A program made the translations under genes and the position numbers. This document shows positions 1-11,979 of a stretch of 64,000 nt of DNA, piece after piece. Every line of letters begins with the position of its first letter. Position 1 is the stretch's first letter. Under the pieces are notes generated by a model, which did no database searches, was not told the origin of the DNA, and worked only from the letters and a program-made list of their open reading frames with translations. Location of the stretch: assembly GCA_018697195.1 (NCBI GenBank), contig CM031857.1:53093471-53157470 (forward strand), read 5' to 3'. This DNA comes from Certhia americana. Taxonomy: Eukaryota > Chordata > Aves > Passeriformes > Certhiidae.

Positions 1-2230
1 CAGATGAGTGCAGGTACTGGTGCATGCATGGTGTCTATTTACCCAGAACTGCCAGCCCAGGCAAAGAGATTGCCATGGCTCTAAATGGACAGCCAGATAT
101 GCAGGAATCCTTGACCATGTGTTTTTTCTGACAGTAGACATTTTCATGAAGAAAAAGGTTTTTTTTCTGTGGAAATGTGAAGACATAAATGTGAAGATAT
201 ACCTAAGAATTTAGGATTTTCGATTGTTTCTGAGTTAATGGTTTCAGCTCCTATACCATATAAAACTTTTCACTTCACAACGGTTTTTCATTTATCTTTT
301 AAAAATCTCCTGAATTCACGTGCAAAATAAATCTTACTGGTAATTAGGTATTTTGTGAATTCCTAGCTTGCTGCATGTGTTAATCATATTGAAACTAGCT
401 ATACTCTCAGGTTACTTTTAATTTGGACTGAAAATCAGTATTCTCAGTTGGATTATGTATTGGCTTATGAAGTGTTGTGTCTTCACTAATGCAAGTAAGT
501 CTTATTTTGTGAGCGCTGCAAAAAGATTATATTGTTAATATACATAAAATTTGATTTCAGCCAAGTATGTTCTCAAAGGAAATTCTAGGAGGCAAAGGGT
601 CCTTGTTACTTGGAACATCATTAACAGTATTTTGTGACTTTCAAGGCATATAATTAGAGAAATAACTTGTTAAGGTTTATGCATCATCCATAGTTTTATT
701 GAAACAAAGAACCTGTGTGAGATGCTGTTTCAAAGATTCTGTACAGATCAAGAATTGTTGTCTTTGACATAACCCTTATCAAGAACATCATACCAGAAAT
801 GAAAAATTGGCAATAAAACATCCCCTGTACTGGATTTGGGAAGCAACCAAACTGATTACAAAGAAAGATTGTAAATTGATTTAAAATGTGAAAGGGTTGT
901 ATTAAACTTAAAGACTGCTGTACTTGTTCCATATCTTTAGGAGTGACTGGCTGAAGACTGACTTGCCCATAGTCTGAAACAGACCTTTTATCATCTGTCT
1001 GTTGGATGGAACAATACAGGCATGTTTCATTTATTTAGAATATGGACAGGAGCCAAAAAAAGATTAAAAATGTAAGCAAGAGTCAGTGCAATGGTTGTTC
1101 CTGTAAGAGTTAGGCATTTGGACTGCAATATCAGCAAATCCACCCCACAAAAGATATATTCCTATAACAGAGGATTTTCATTTGATGTCCTGGAAAAGCA
1201 AATGGTATGGTAAGAACAGGCTTACCCATTACTCCAACAGTTGAATTTGGAATGCATTTGGCATTTACGAGAGTAAACAAAAGCAACTGACACACTTGAA
1301 TAAGTTGTTTTGTGCGTAGCAGAACTAATGAATGCAAACAAATTCTAAAAGGAACAAATTGTTCCTTATGGAATTCTGTCTTTGTTGTTCAGCCTCCCTC
1401 ATCATAACCCGAGCTCCCCTGCCCAGGCCCTCTGCACTTTTTGAGCCAGCTGAGACTCATCACAAGCTGCAGCTTACTCTGAGCTGGGGTGTGCTGTTGG
1501 TCCCCAGGCTGTGCCATAGCTGAGCTCACTGTGTCTCAGTGAGGACACATGTCTGAAGACCTCTGTCCTCCAGAAAAACTTCCTTGTTTTATAGATGCCT
1601 GAGAGGGGTTCAAGTTGCCTAACTGAGGGGCCTAACTTGAGCTTAAATTTAAGGAAGCCAGAGAGCCAGCCTTATTTCAGTGTTCCTGCTGTAGCAAAGT
1701 AACAATAGATCATCACTGCCTTTCTGAGAATAGACATCTAATTTTTGCAGACAAGGTCTGCCTTCAGAGAGAGCCAAAGGTATTCACCCATCTCCACTGA
1801 CTGTAGAGGGAAACTTTATGAGAGCTTATTCTTCAGTTTTCTAAAATGTTTGGTGAAGTTAAAAACCTAAGGAAAGACTCCAATTTGAGCCCAGTTCTTT
1901 CAAATTTGATTGAAACTGGCCATGGAGGTCAGGAGGGGGGGACAGACAGATTACTCTATTGTGGGAATTATGCTAAAAGTAATAACTATTAGGAGGCATG
2001 TGTATTTAATATAGTGGTTTATGTGCTTTAAATTGCTTTAGATAATGTAGAAAAATGCTGCAAAAATAGAATAAATTTTCACTTAGTGTCATTAAAACTT
2101 CTTTTGAACAGTTGAATACAAGTCCAAATTTTGTGTCTATCTGGAACAATTTAATTCAAAAATGTAGAAGAGTTCAATCCAAAATTTCATTTTAGGTAAG
2201 GGAACTGATTCTGCTACTTATTTTAGTGAG
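1..2230. other. Unique AT-rich noncoding sequence, nothing recognised
   Basis: I see no exon, RNA gene or clear repeat here. Open frames are under 80 codons and show no recognisable protein motif. A modestly GC-richer patch lies near 1380-1560, but its 63-codon frame resembles nothing I know. Confidence 0.5.
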
Positions 2231-2274
2231 TTGAACTTCTGAAAACTTCTTGAACTTCTGAAAACTTCTTGAAC
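2231..2274. repeat. 19-bp tandem duplication
   Basis: A 19-base unit beginning TTGAACTTCTG and ending AAAACTTC occurs twice head to tail, followed by the first six bases of a third copy. The copies are identical, which suggests a fairly recent slippage or duplication event. Confidence 0.9.
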
Positions 2275-5200
2275 ACAAATTTCTCTGATGAAGCCATACA
2301 TCATCAGTTGGACTCAGCTTTTCTAATATACCTGTGTCTTCTGAAAGTACCCAGACCAGTAGCTGATGTGATTCCTTAATGTTCTTCCAAAGTTGTTTTT
2401 AATTTTTTCTTGACACTCAGGTGGATCAGAGATCTACTGTTTTATGATTTAATTGTCTTTGACTGTTTTGGAACATGTACAACTCATTACACAAAAAGAG
2501 CAGGACAGCTGCTGGTTGAAAGGGAGAGTAACAGAATTTTAAATAAGTCTGTTTGTATAAAAGAAGAAACCAGCAGAGCCTGTAGTCAAAAAATCTGAGT
2601 GATTTCAAGCTGAAATCTTTTGCACATTTGGATAACAAAAAGCACACTATAAAATGAAGGTTTGTGCCTTCTTGTCCTCTTGGGGTGAAGCCGGAGTCAG
2701 GAGAACTCTGATGGCAGTTCCACTGTGCTAGCTCAACCACAAGAGTGACTGGGAAGTGGGTGATGTCTCACAGAGAGCTGTTCTGAGCTCAGTAGTACAG
2801 CAGATTGAGCTATTTAGGAGTAAGAATACCTAGTTCTCCTCAGTGAATATCTGAAGACTTTACTGCAAGACCTTGACATTCACAGTATGGAATGCCTATT
2901 TGTCCACCCATGGTGTTTCTTTATGGTTTGTTTGTTTTTTTGTTTTTTGGGGTTTTTTTTAATTGAGTGCCAGTTTGGACAAGATATGCATTCATGAAAA
3001 GTGCTAATATATCTCTGATCACCTGGGCTGGCTTTGTTTCACAGACAGCACACACAGGAGTCCTGTGTTCCTCTTCTGTGAGCAGTGATATTGGCACAAG
3101 GAAAAGCTGTTCTCCTTGCTGCTACCAACCAACCTGTCTTCAGAGGGCAAATGGTGAGTTCCTTCACTTGCAGCCAGGATTTACTTCTTTTCTTCTACAC
3201 CATGGAAATACTGTTCTATGGTCTGGCTCTAGACCCATCTGCAGTCACATTTTTATTCACAGAGTTGAAATAAAATTTTACAAGTCAGTTTTGCTTAAGC
3301 AGCAGAATGCTTGGGAAACCATCCTGGGCTCAGGGAGAGGTATTTCCACTGAGGTATTAAAAATACTAAAGTGCTAAAACTATTACCTGAATATTTCTGA
3401 AAAAATAGAAAAAGAAGAAAGACTAAGAAATATGGAAAATCCCACTGGGTTTATTTGTGCAATATATAATTTGTGAATGACACAGAACACATCTAGGACA
3501 CTGTCTGTCCTTGGGGAGGCTATCTTAGTTCTGCCTCACAAGATTTCCACATTTAATGCACTTAGGAGTAGAGAGGTAAATCAAAGCTAACACCTTTTTG
3601 TTTTTGTTAAACTGAGACTTCTATGCTCAACTCTTAAGTGATTTAATGTGGAAATTCTGAGGGACAAAAAGCAGAAAAAGGAAAGAGCAATTGTAAATAA
3701 ACCCACAAGAAATAAGGAGGACTTTGGCAAAGGAAGATAAAAAGATAGAAACAGAGAAGTGAAATATGTCTAGTGAGAGAGAAAGAAGACATAACCCAGG
3801 GAACACCAGAAATTTCCTAGCCATGGGACCATATCAGCAGCTCAGACAGAAGCAGCTGTGCCCAGCAGAGATCCAGATGTCAGACCGTAGGGCTGTCTTG
3901 ACAGAAACTAAACCCAACTTCCAAATGCCAAGCAAAACAGGGTTAGAAATGAAGAAAGATTTTTACCTCAAATAAAAAGGTTTGCCTTAAATAAAAACTT
4001 TCTTCATGAGAAATAGAAAACTTTTGCAGTCAGTGGCTGTTGGGCTCTGTTGTCAAGGACTTGGTTATAATGCAGCTTGGACAGCAACTGTGGATGAGGC
4101 CAATGTGGGATACTAATGGAATGACCTTCTTTCGTTGCATTTTGGTTTTCAGTTTTTATTAAAAAAAGCTCTTTAGCTGAGGTCTCTACCTAGGCTTTTT
4201 TTTGTAACCGAGATATAAAACAGTTTGGCTCCATATTAACTGGCCAGCCAAACTTACAAGGTCAGGCCATAAACAAATTTAACAACTGTTGTTAATTAAA
4301 TAGTTATTGTAGTATAGATGGGGTCAAACAAAGGGTATGTGTGGGAGGGGAGGGAAGGAGAGCGCCTAAGTGGCAAAAGGTGGGGGAATCTTGGCTCCTT
4401 GCTTAAAAGGCGTGAACAAGCAAGAACTCTGTGGAAAAGACCTCTGGGACATAACAATAACAGTTAGCATTTCAAATTTTGGTGCAAATATTAAGAAATT
4501 AATAGCAAAAAAACCCCAAGTCATGTTCTCTCATTTACACTTTCCTATTATGTGAAACCATCTTGGTAAGTCTTGGCTTTCCTCCAGTAGAAATCCTGTA
4601 TCTGCCTCTATCAGTGGTATCACTTCAATGACATATTAATGCCTCCCGATGCCAGGATGTTGTCCAAGTTCCAGTTGTTTGAAAGAGTTGTTACAGAATG
4701 GGAATTCCAGTTGGAGATTTATAGAACAACAACAGGAAAAAAAAGGAGGATTACATTTAATTTTAATACTCAGAAATGTGCTTTCCTTGTCATGAAAGTG
4801 GAACCCTGCCTGCGTGTCTGCAGCCTGCCTTGCATACTGATTGTGTGTGTGCCTAGCTAAAACCATTGCCTGTGATATGATCTGATTTTGACTCTGCAGA
4901 GAAAGGTAGGAGGAGCAAAATTTATGTTTCAGGTCTGTAAAGCATTTTAAAGTTAATCGGGTCCTTTGGGTCTGATATAATTTGTGTAAGATTGCTGTTG
5001 ATGATTAGAATAGCTATTTAAGATTTTTGTTAATAGTCTGTTACATGGACCCAGTGGAAAGATTCCAATAGCAGTCTGTTAGTTTTTCCCTGTCACATTC
5101 AGGTTACAGACCCTTCACAGATGTTGTAAATAGACATCAATACTAAAAGGGAATATTACACAAATTAAAATCATAAGTGTGCTTGAACTGCCAACATAGA

Positions 5201-6560
5201 CATTTTGTTAAAAACATCTGTCACATAAAAGCAAACATTTAAGGCCATTATATTTATAACAATTGTTTTCATTTTTAATATGTACTACGTATTTTTTCTT
5301 TTCTCCTGTTATTATTGATTTGAATATTTTTTCTTAGACTTTAATGCTTGTATTTTTCCAACATTACTTATGTTCTTGACCATATAAATAATAATGTGGA
5401 CCTTTAATGAAAAGAAATAAATCTCAGTGGTTGGAAATCTAGTGGATGCTTGCACAGTGAATGAGTCAACTGAGAATCCAACACCATGTTCTCCAAAAAA
5501 AAAAAAATTATCAAATGTTACAAACACAAGTATTAAGCTGGATGTCTGTTCAATTACATCCAGTTATTTCATTCTGTTCTGAAATTAATTCCTTAGGTGA
5601 AAAGGATAAATGACATATAAATATCCTATTCTGGGCCCTTTTGTTGCATTGCTGTTGATGCAGCTGTTCTAACTGTACGAGTACTCATCTTAGCAACAGA
5701 GCCCCCCCTAAAGCTGCACAGACCTGTGGTGCTTTCTAGCACACACACACCTACTGCACTGGTATTGTCCACACTTCCTTCCCCCTTTCCCCTGCTGTCT
5801 GCAGTTTCTGGGTAAATCTGAAATCTCTAAGCCCAAGCTGCTCTATGCTTGTCTCACCAGTGCTGTTTCTACTACGAAATAAAAGAGGGTTAGGAGCAAT
5901 GAGTGCCCTTGTTTACCCTGCTTGCAGCTCCTGTCTCTCTTAAATTTCCTTTGGGGATAACTAGTGCTAAGGCAGAAAAGGAGCTAACAGTAAAGAAATA
6001 GGGACAACTGGACCTTGTGCTCAAGCTCAGCCTGATCTCCATCCATTTGTAGCAGCACATCTTAACACTTCCTAACAGCTCAAACTTGTCAAAAGATCAT
6101 ATAAATGCAATGAATTGTCACAATCAGGAAGAATTTGCTGCTCTTGGAACAAGAGTCTTGGTCAGGTTAAAATCAATGCTTGCTGTTTTCTTGATTACTT
6201 GTGTTCTGAAAACCACTTAAATGTATGATCAGCTTTAAGTTCATACTCAGCTTTTCCTTAAGTTGGTGAGATATTTCTCCATGTAAGGCCTCCATATAAT
6301 TAAATCCAGTTGAACAATAGTTGTAGTGTCTTGAAACAATGTTATTTTCATGGCACAGAAGGTGTGCTGGACCCTTTACAAATGTAGAGACGGAGCCCAT
6401 GGCCCTGGGAATGTGGAATTGTTGAACCAACTCAGACTCAAAAAAAAGTAAGGAAAAATGTAAATATTTGCTTCAGGTTCCACTCAAGAATGGAACAGAA
6501 CTTGTGAAGAGATTATGGAGGTGTTCTGTCATGTAGGAAGGAGTAAGCCAGGCCTGTAGC
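2275..6560. other. Unique noncoding sequence, nothing recognised
   Basis: No gene or interspersed repeat is recognised. The stretch includes a T/G-rich tract at about 2928-2960 and short A or T runs. The longest open frame, 136 codons at 2967-3377, has no recognisable motif and is compatible with chance. Confidence 0.5.
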
Positions 6561-6660
6561 ATCACAGAAATATCAGTTTGAAGAGATGCCTAGAGATTCC
6601 CTGGTCATGCAGTGTAACCTCCCTCCTAAAGCAGGACTGCCACCAGTGCTAGAGCGGCCC
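6561..6660 (-). mobile_element. Old CR1 LINE 3'-end fragment
   Basis: Read on the plus strand this resembles the reverse complement of a CR1 3' end: an ATCACAGAA-like terminus, then a 'GAGATGCCTAGAGATT' block and 'GTAACCTCC' where younger copies have the 'ggaccT..agatcatcTagTccaac' block, then a 'caaagcaggac'-like block. Divergence is high, so this is a long-dead copy. The assignment rests on remembered CR1 structure; boundaries are approximate. Confidence 0.5.
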
Positions 6661-8188
6661 TTAGTCTGGAAGAACATTGTGCTTGGGTTTTGTCTTTGTC
6701 ATTACTGTGCATCATAGGGTATCATTACCCTTTGAAAGTGTCATGTACAGCTTACTCAGAATTATCCTGCATGTCAGGATCAGGTGACTCAATAAAGGCA
6801 TGATATGTTAAAAAGCACAATTATTATGGTCACAATAAAGACAAAACCAGAAGTCAGTGGGCTTCACTGAGTTGTTGAAGCACAGTCAAGAATCAGATAG
6901 TAAGGGGTATCTTTGTAGCATCCTGCTGCTGCAGGGTTCTGGTTTGCCGTAAGTCCTGTCCTAATTCTCTGTCACATCTGTCAGCCTGTATAGATGCTCC
7001 TTTATGGAACCAGGGAACCTCAACTAGACACCCATTTTTAGGAACTTCATTGAAAGTAGTAAATAGATTTCAGCTGTCTGCAATGGGAGCTTCCTTTAGG
7101 ATCCAGATCTTACCTGGAGTGGCAAAGTAGGAGCTTTCTGGAAGAAGAGCTTTGAATCCTATTTTGAAGAACAATATGTTCATCACCCATCTTTATGATG
7201 GAGGTATATATCCCATGTCCCTATTGTTCCAAATGAAATATTGAGGAGGCCATGCTGTGTAAGTGTATACACTAAACTAGCCTTGCTTCTCTCACATATT
7301 CTACAGGATTTCTATGCTGTCTAACACTTAACTGTATAATCACTGTAATTTTAAAAATTTGTATATTTACTAAAATGCATTTAACATTATCAGTTCAATT
7401 GTATTATGTTATTATTTTTCATATAACAGAAGAGAAACAATAAGAAAAGATAGAGAACATGCATAAAAAAGATGAGCTATTACAGTTTTACCCTCAAAAA
7501 ATGACATAATGTATTTTTAGGGGTTTTCAGTGGGAAAACAATGGAAATTTGAAACACAATGGGTCACACAGTGGGTCACAAATAACATGTTACTTCCAGA
7601 ATAACTGCTTTTATGAGCTGCAAACCAGAACCACCAGGCATTCGGGCAGTGTGCAGATAAGAACCATCAGCATCAAGGCACTAAACTGACAGATTCCTGT
7701 AAAGCACATAGCTCCTAGGTACATGACCTTCATGGGATCCTGCATGGGAACAGTCTACAATTCCTGAAATATGTCAGTTCCTCTGTTTTCTGCTCATTTT
7801 AATTTTTCTGTTTGTCTTACTTCAAGTTGCCTAATTTGCTGTGTTCGGCATTAGTTTCAGCAATGATTTCTCAACACACGTGTGTGCCTTGTCCCTTTAT
7901 TTCCACTATTTTGCTCTGTGAACACAGTTACTGCTGTTTGCAACACGCATTCTGTTAGTATTGTCCATCTCTGATCTTTATGACCTTGAAAGTGCATGAA
8001 GTCATGCATTTATCTACTTGTCTTTCTAATTTAGTACCAAATTATGCTGTCCTCTAGAACTTATCCGTATTAATGACAGTAGAGATCTCGCAGAACAAGT
8101 TTAGGGTGCACGTACTTCCAAAATATTTATTTAGAGCTAAAGGAAAGAAGGGGGGTTTTGCTGTTTTTTGGTTGGGCGGTTGGTTGGA
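6661..8188. other. Unique noncoding sequence, nothing recognised
   Basis: No gene or clear repeat is visible. At 7566-7590 the short phrase GGGTCACA recurs at a spacing of about 12 bases, too short to interpret. Confidence 0.5.
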
Positions 8189-8189
8189 T

Positions 8190-8222
<33 letters not shown>

Positions 8223-8246
8223 TTTTTTGGTTTTTCTTTTCTTTCT
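8189..8246. repeat. T-rich low-complexity tract
   Basis: Two long T runs (13 and 18 bases) are separated by a single C, followed by a T-rich tail with A, G and C interruptions. The overlapping 86-codon frame (8073-8333) is a poly-Phe artefact of this tract. Confidence 0.95.
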
Positions 8247-10370
8247 GGGCAAATTAATTGGAAGGTTTGGCAGGAAACAAAATGTAGGAATCAAACTGCT
8301 AGGCTATTTTTTTCAGAAAGAATGAAACAATAGAGTCTATGCTGAGAGGTAGCTGAGGACCATTGTAACCTGTGTAGGGTCTGGGAGAGATTTCACCCCT
8401 AAATGATTTAATTATATTGCAGCTTTGCCTTGAAACTAGACTCTGCTGGGACAGAGGTAAGCTACCATGGGGAAAAGACAACATGCAATTCTTAGCTGCA
8501 AATCCACTGACATCATCTCTCAGTAACTCCATGTGCCCTTTTGTCTTGCAGAAAAGTGGTCCTTTGAAATTGCTTGCCTGTCAGCCAGGAACAGGTTGAA
8601 AAGTAACAGTCCCCTGGTACCAGAGGGGAAAGGCTGTGCCAGCCAGCACACTGGCAAAACACAGCTGCTAACTCTGTGCTCTGACAGGTTGGGAAAACAA
8701 CCTCTGGGTCTTGTTCTAGGTCCTTCCAGACCTCAGCAGGAATGTTCGTTGCCTTTTCTGGTGCTGGTTGAGATCATATTTGCACAGATTTTCCCAGTAC
8801 CCTATTCAGATCCTACTTCAGGCACTCCCTGGCAAATGTGATTTTGTAAACACTTTGTAGCACTCTGCCTTTGTGCCCAACTGTCGTGTCTGTGGCTGAT
8901 CTCTTCCTTCAAGCATGCAGCTGCACAGGAACCTGTATTTATCCTCATATTCCTTGTGCTTTCAACTGTGTTCAGCTCTTACAAGTGTCTTCTATTTGTT
9001 ATTTTTCTGTTGAAGCCTTTGTTTGCCTAAGTCTTTGATCTCAAATATCCAAACATAAATATTCTCTCAAGCACTGTACACTGTACTCAGATGGCCAGAG
9101 GAAGGAACAGCCTTTGCAAATATGCATTGTTTCAGTATCTCAAAAATCAGGCAAAGTTACATTCATAAAGCCAAGCATTATCTTCTGTTTATAAGTAGCA
9201 AAGAGTAGGGAAGCTTCTTATCACCGCACAGTGCATCCCTGTGCAGGAGGGGTGAGGTTCCAGAGAGGGTCACTCCTGTGCTGGTAAGGTACTGTGGTGA
9301 CATGGTGGGGGTGAACAGGTTGTGAGGACAAGAAAGTCATGAAACCCTTTTCTGCTCCAGTCTCTTCCCCAGCAGAAGGCTGAGGTCCCTTACACTTCCC
9401 ACAATGTGGCTTTGGGGTGGGAGTGATTAAGACCAGCCAGGTGTGGCTGGGGAGTGCTTCATGCTTGCTACAAGGGAGGCTCTTAGAGCCAGCTAATTCT
9501 TTGAACTCCCCAACAGGACAGCTGTCATGTGGAGTGGGAAGGTAGGGATTTGGCCACTGTGATTTACTTTTGGGCAGCAAATTCGAGTAAGAGACAGAGT
9601 TGCATCTTGTTTCAAAATGCCTGGACACTCTGGGAGTACTGTAAATGGTATGACTGAGCTGTCATTTCATAGGGGAGAATCAGAGGATGTGATATTTTAG
9701 TTTCATGACTTCTGCTGTGGCATATTTATGCTTTCCAGTAGAGGTCTCCTACAAGGATGACCTCCCAATTTCATTGGGATAAACAGAATGAATGTGACTA
9801 AAAACCTCCCCCCAAAAATGTTAACTTGCTTACTTCTGATATGATAATAAATTAAATGCATTTTAAAAAATTAATTGTACATGTTTTTTCAAGCCCAGAA
9901 GCATAAACTGAGATCTGTTTTGTTAGGGATCTTTTTAAAATGGATCAAATTCTAAACCCAGTTCCTTGTCTGGCATGAATTCCCACAGATGCCTATGCAA
10001 GCACATCTGCTTCCATAAACTGTGGATTTTCCCCTGGCAATTTAAAGCATAAGTTTTAATTTTGGAACGATTAGACTATCTGTCCTCTCTGGAGAGATCC
10101 TAAGTCTCTGTTACATGTTTTCAACACCAGAAACTCTGTATCCATATACTGGTAAAAGAGGAGGGGGGTCAGCGACTGATCAGAAAGCAGCATTTGTAAT
10201 AAGTTAATTCTAGTAATTTCACCTTAGTTTTAAAAACCCATTAAAATATGATTATAACTCAGTTGGCAATGGCAGTGCTGGAGGGTGTTAAAGAAAAGGA
10301 CTCTGGTGGCCTTCAAGACATAATTGTGGAGGGCATTTGTAAGTCTGCAAGCTTGTCTCCCAGGAGGATA
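8247..10370. other. Unique noncoding sequence, nothing recognised
   Basis: No exon or repeat is recognised. A 135-codon minus-strand frame at 9221-9628 lies in a GC-richer patch and has no domain or motif that I recognise. Confidence 0.5.
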
Positions 10371-10580
10371 GAGTCATAGAGTCATATGATGGTTTGGTTG
10401 GAAATGATCATGTAGTTCCAGCTCCTGTGCCATAGGCAAGGGGACCTTCCAGTAGACTAGGCTGCTCAAAGTCCCATCCAGCCTGGCCTGGAACACTTCC
10501 AAAGATGGAACATCCACAGCTTCTCTAAGAAACCTGTGCCAAGGCTACACCACACTCACAGTAAAGAGTTTCTTCCTAAT
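10371..10580 (-). mobile_element. CR1 LINE, 3' portion (outer element, left half)
   Basis: This is the reverse complement of a CR1 3' end. It starts with the inverted 8-mer tail (GAGTCATAGAGTCATATGATGG), continues through 'ccatccagcctggcctggaacacttcc' and 'ctcacagtaaagag', and stops at TTCTTCCTAAT. The next expected bases, ATCTACTCTAAACC, occur only at 11,699, after an inserted element. With 11,699-11,979 it forms one minus-strand CR1 split in two. The retained part is noncoding 3' end plus the extreme end of ORF2. Confidence 0.93.
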
Positions 10581-11596
10581 GCTGTCTCCCGTGGCGTACT
10601 CCTGGAAAAGCTGCAGCCTGTGGCTTGGGCAGGGTCACTCTCTGCTGGGTTAAGAACTGGCTGGATGGCCGGGCCCAGGGAGTGGTGGTGAACAGTGCTG
10701 CATCCAGCTGGGGGCGAGTCACCAGTGGTGTCCCTCAGGGGTCTGTGCTGGGGCCAGTTCTGTTCAATATTTTTATTGGTGACATGGATGAGGGGATTGG
10801 GTCTTTCATTAGTAAATTTGCAGATGACACTAAGCTGGGAGCATGTGCTGGAAAGGAGGAGGGCTCTGCAGAGGGACCTGGAATGGTTGGATGGATGGGC
10901 AGAAACCAACAGGTTGAGGTTTAATAAGCCCAAGTGCTGGGTCCTGTATTTTGGCCACAATGACCCCCTGCAACATTACAAGCTGGGGATGGTGTGACTG
11001 GACAGTGCCTGGACAGAAAGGGACCTGGGGGTGCTGGTCCACAGCCGGCTGAACATGAGCCAGCAGAAGAAAGAAGGCCAATGACATCCTAGCCTGTATC
11101 AGGGATGGTGTGGCCAGCAGGATCAGGCAGTCATTCTTCCCGTTCTTGGCAGTGGTGAGGCCACACCTTGAGTGCTGTGTCCAGTTTTGGCCGCTCAGTT
11201 TGGGAAGGATGTTGAGACACTGGAGCGCATCTGGAGGAGGCAACGAGGCTGATGAGGGGCTGGGAACACAAACCCTGTAAAGAATTACTGAGGGAGGTGG
11301 GGGTGTTTAGCCTGGAGAAAAGGAGACTCAGGGGTGACTTTATCACTATCTACAACTTCCTGGAAGGTGGATGTAGTCAGGTGGGGATTGGTCTCTTTCT
11401 CCAGGCAGCAACTGACACAACAAGAGGAAACAGCCTCAAGATGCACCAAGGGAAATATAGGTTGGATATTAGGAATAAGTTTTTCATGGAAAGAGTAATA
11501 AAGTACTGGAATGCTTTGCCAGGGGAGGTGGTGGAGTCACCATCCCTGGATGTGTTTAAAAAAAGACTGGATGTGGCACTTGGTGCCACGGTCTAG
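10581..11596 (+). pseudogene. CR1 ORF2 reverse-transcriptase C-terminal remnant, frameshifted
   Basis: In live CR1 elements ORF2 encodes endonuclease plus reverse transcriptase for target-primed retrotransposition. Here only the RT palm onward remains. The frame beginning at 10,625 reads [11 protein letters not shown], then [11 protein letters not shown] (10,724 onward) and the catalytic FADD motif (10,817-10,828). After about 10,840 the homologous reading moves to another frame ([15 protein letters not shown]) and meets a stop at 10,995-10,997. The match resumes as ERDLGVLV and SRLNMSQQ, and the last 115 codons (11,252-11,596) carry SLEKRRLRGD, LDIRNKFF and VESPSLDVFKKR before the normal-looking terminal stop. 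The endonuclease and N-terminal RT are absent through 5' truncation, so no active protein is expected. Confidence 0.93.
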
Positions 11597-11655
11597 TTGA
11601 GGTATTAGGGCATGGGTTGGACTCGATGATCCTGGAGGTCTATTCCAACCTAGTG

Positions 11656-11695
11656 ATTCTGTAATTCTGTAATTCTGTGATTCTGTGATTCTGTG
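11656..11695 (+). repeat. CR1 3' terminal 8-bp tail, five units
   Basis: Five consecutive 8-mers, two ATTCTGTA then three ATTCTGTG, close the nested CR1. CR1 elements end in short tandem octamers rather than poly-A; these are thought to take part in RT recognition of the RNA. They place the 3' end to the base. Confidence 0.95.
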
Positions 11696-11698
11696 AAT

Positions 11699-11979
11699 AT
11701 CTACTCTAAACCTACCCTGTTTCAATTTAAGGCTGCTCTCCCTTGTCCTAGCACTACACGTCCTTGTAAAAAGTCATTTTACAGGTCTCTTGAGACCCTT
11801 TTTAGGTACTGGAAGGCAGGTATAAGGTCACCCATGAGATTTCTCCAGGCTGAATATTTCCACCTTTCTCTGCCTGTGTTTGTAAGAGAGGTACTTCAGC
11901 TCTCTGATAATCTTTGTGGCTCTCCTCTCACCCACTCCAACAGGTCCACGTCCTTCCTATGTTGGGCGCCACAGAGCTT
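11699..11979 (-). mobile_element. CR1 LINE, 5'-ward portion (outer element, right half)
   Basis: The outer minus-strand CR1 resumes here. Recognisable blocks are 'ctcccttgtcctagcactac', 'aggtactggaaggcaggtataaggtc', 'tctccaggctgaat' and 'ccaacaggtccacgtccttcctatgttggg'. These are reverse complements of the C-terminal ORF2 coding region seen in the nested copy. The match fades after CCACAGAGCT near 11,979, presumably the original 5' truncation point. Confidence 0.92.

Larger units (their letters stand above)
10581..11695 (+). mobile_element. CR1 LINE, 5'-truncated, nested inside another CR1
   Basis: This plus-strand CR1 begins within the reverse-transcriptase region and runs to the 3' terminus. 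Its end shows the diagnostic 'ggttggactcgatgatcctgg' region followed by five 8-bp units (two ATTCTGTA, three ATTCTGTG) at 11,656-11,695. The 5' truncation is typical of target-primed reverse transcription. It is inserted in opposite orientation into the outer CR1. The flanking AAT at 10,578-10,580 and 11,696-11,698 is a possible 3-bp target duplication. It must be younger than the element it interrupts. The ATTCTGTG tail favours a songbird-like lineage. Confidence 0.96.

Noticed and set aside
8073..8333. 86-codon frame with a Phe-rich middle
   Set aside because: Translation through the T-tract; no coding evidence.
11252..11596. Independent host gene of 114 codons
   Set aside because: It is the C-terminus of CR1 ORF2, colinear with the rest of the nested element and its 3' tail.
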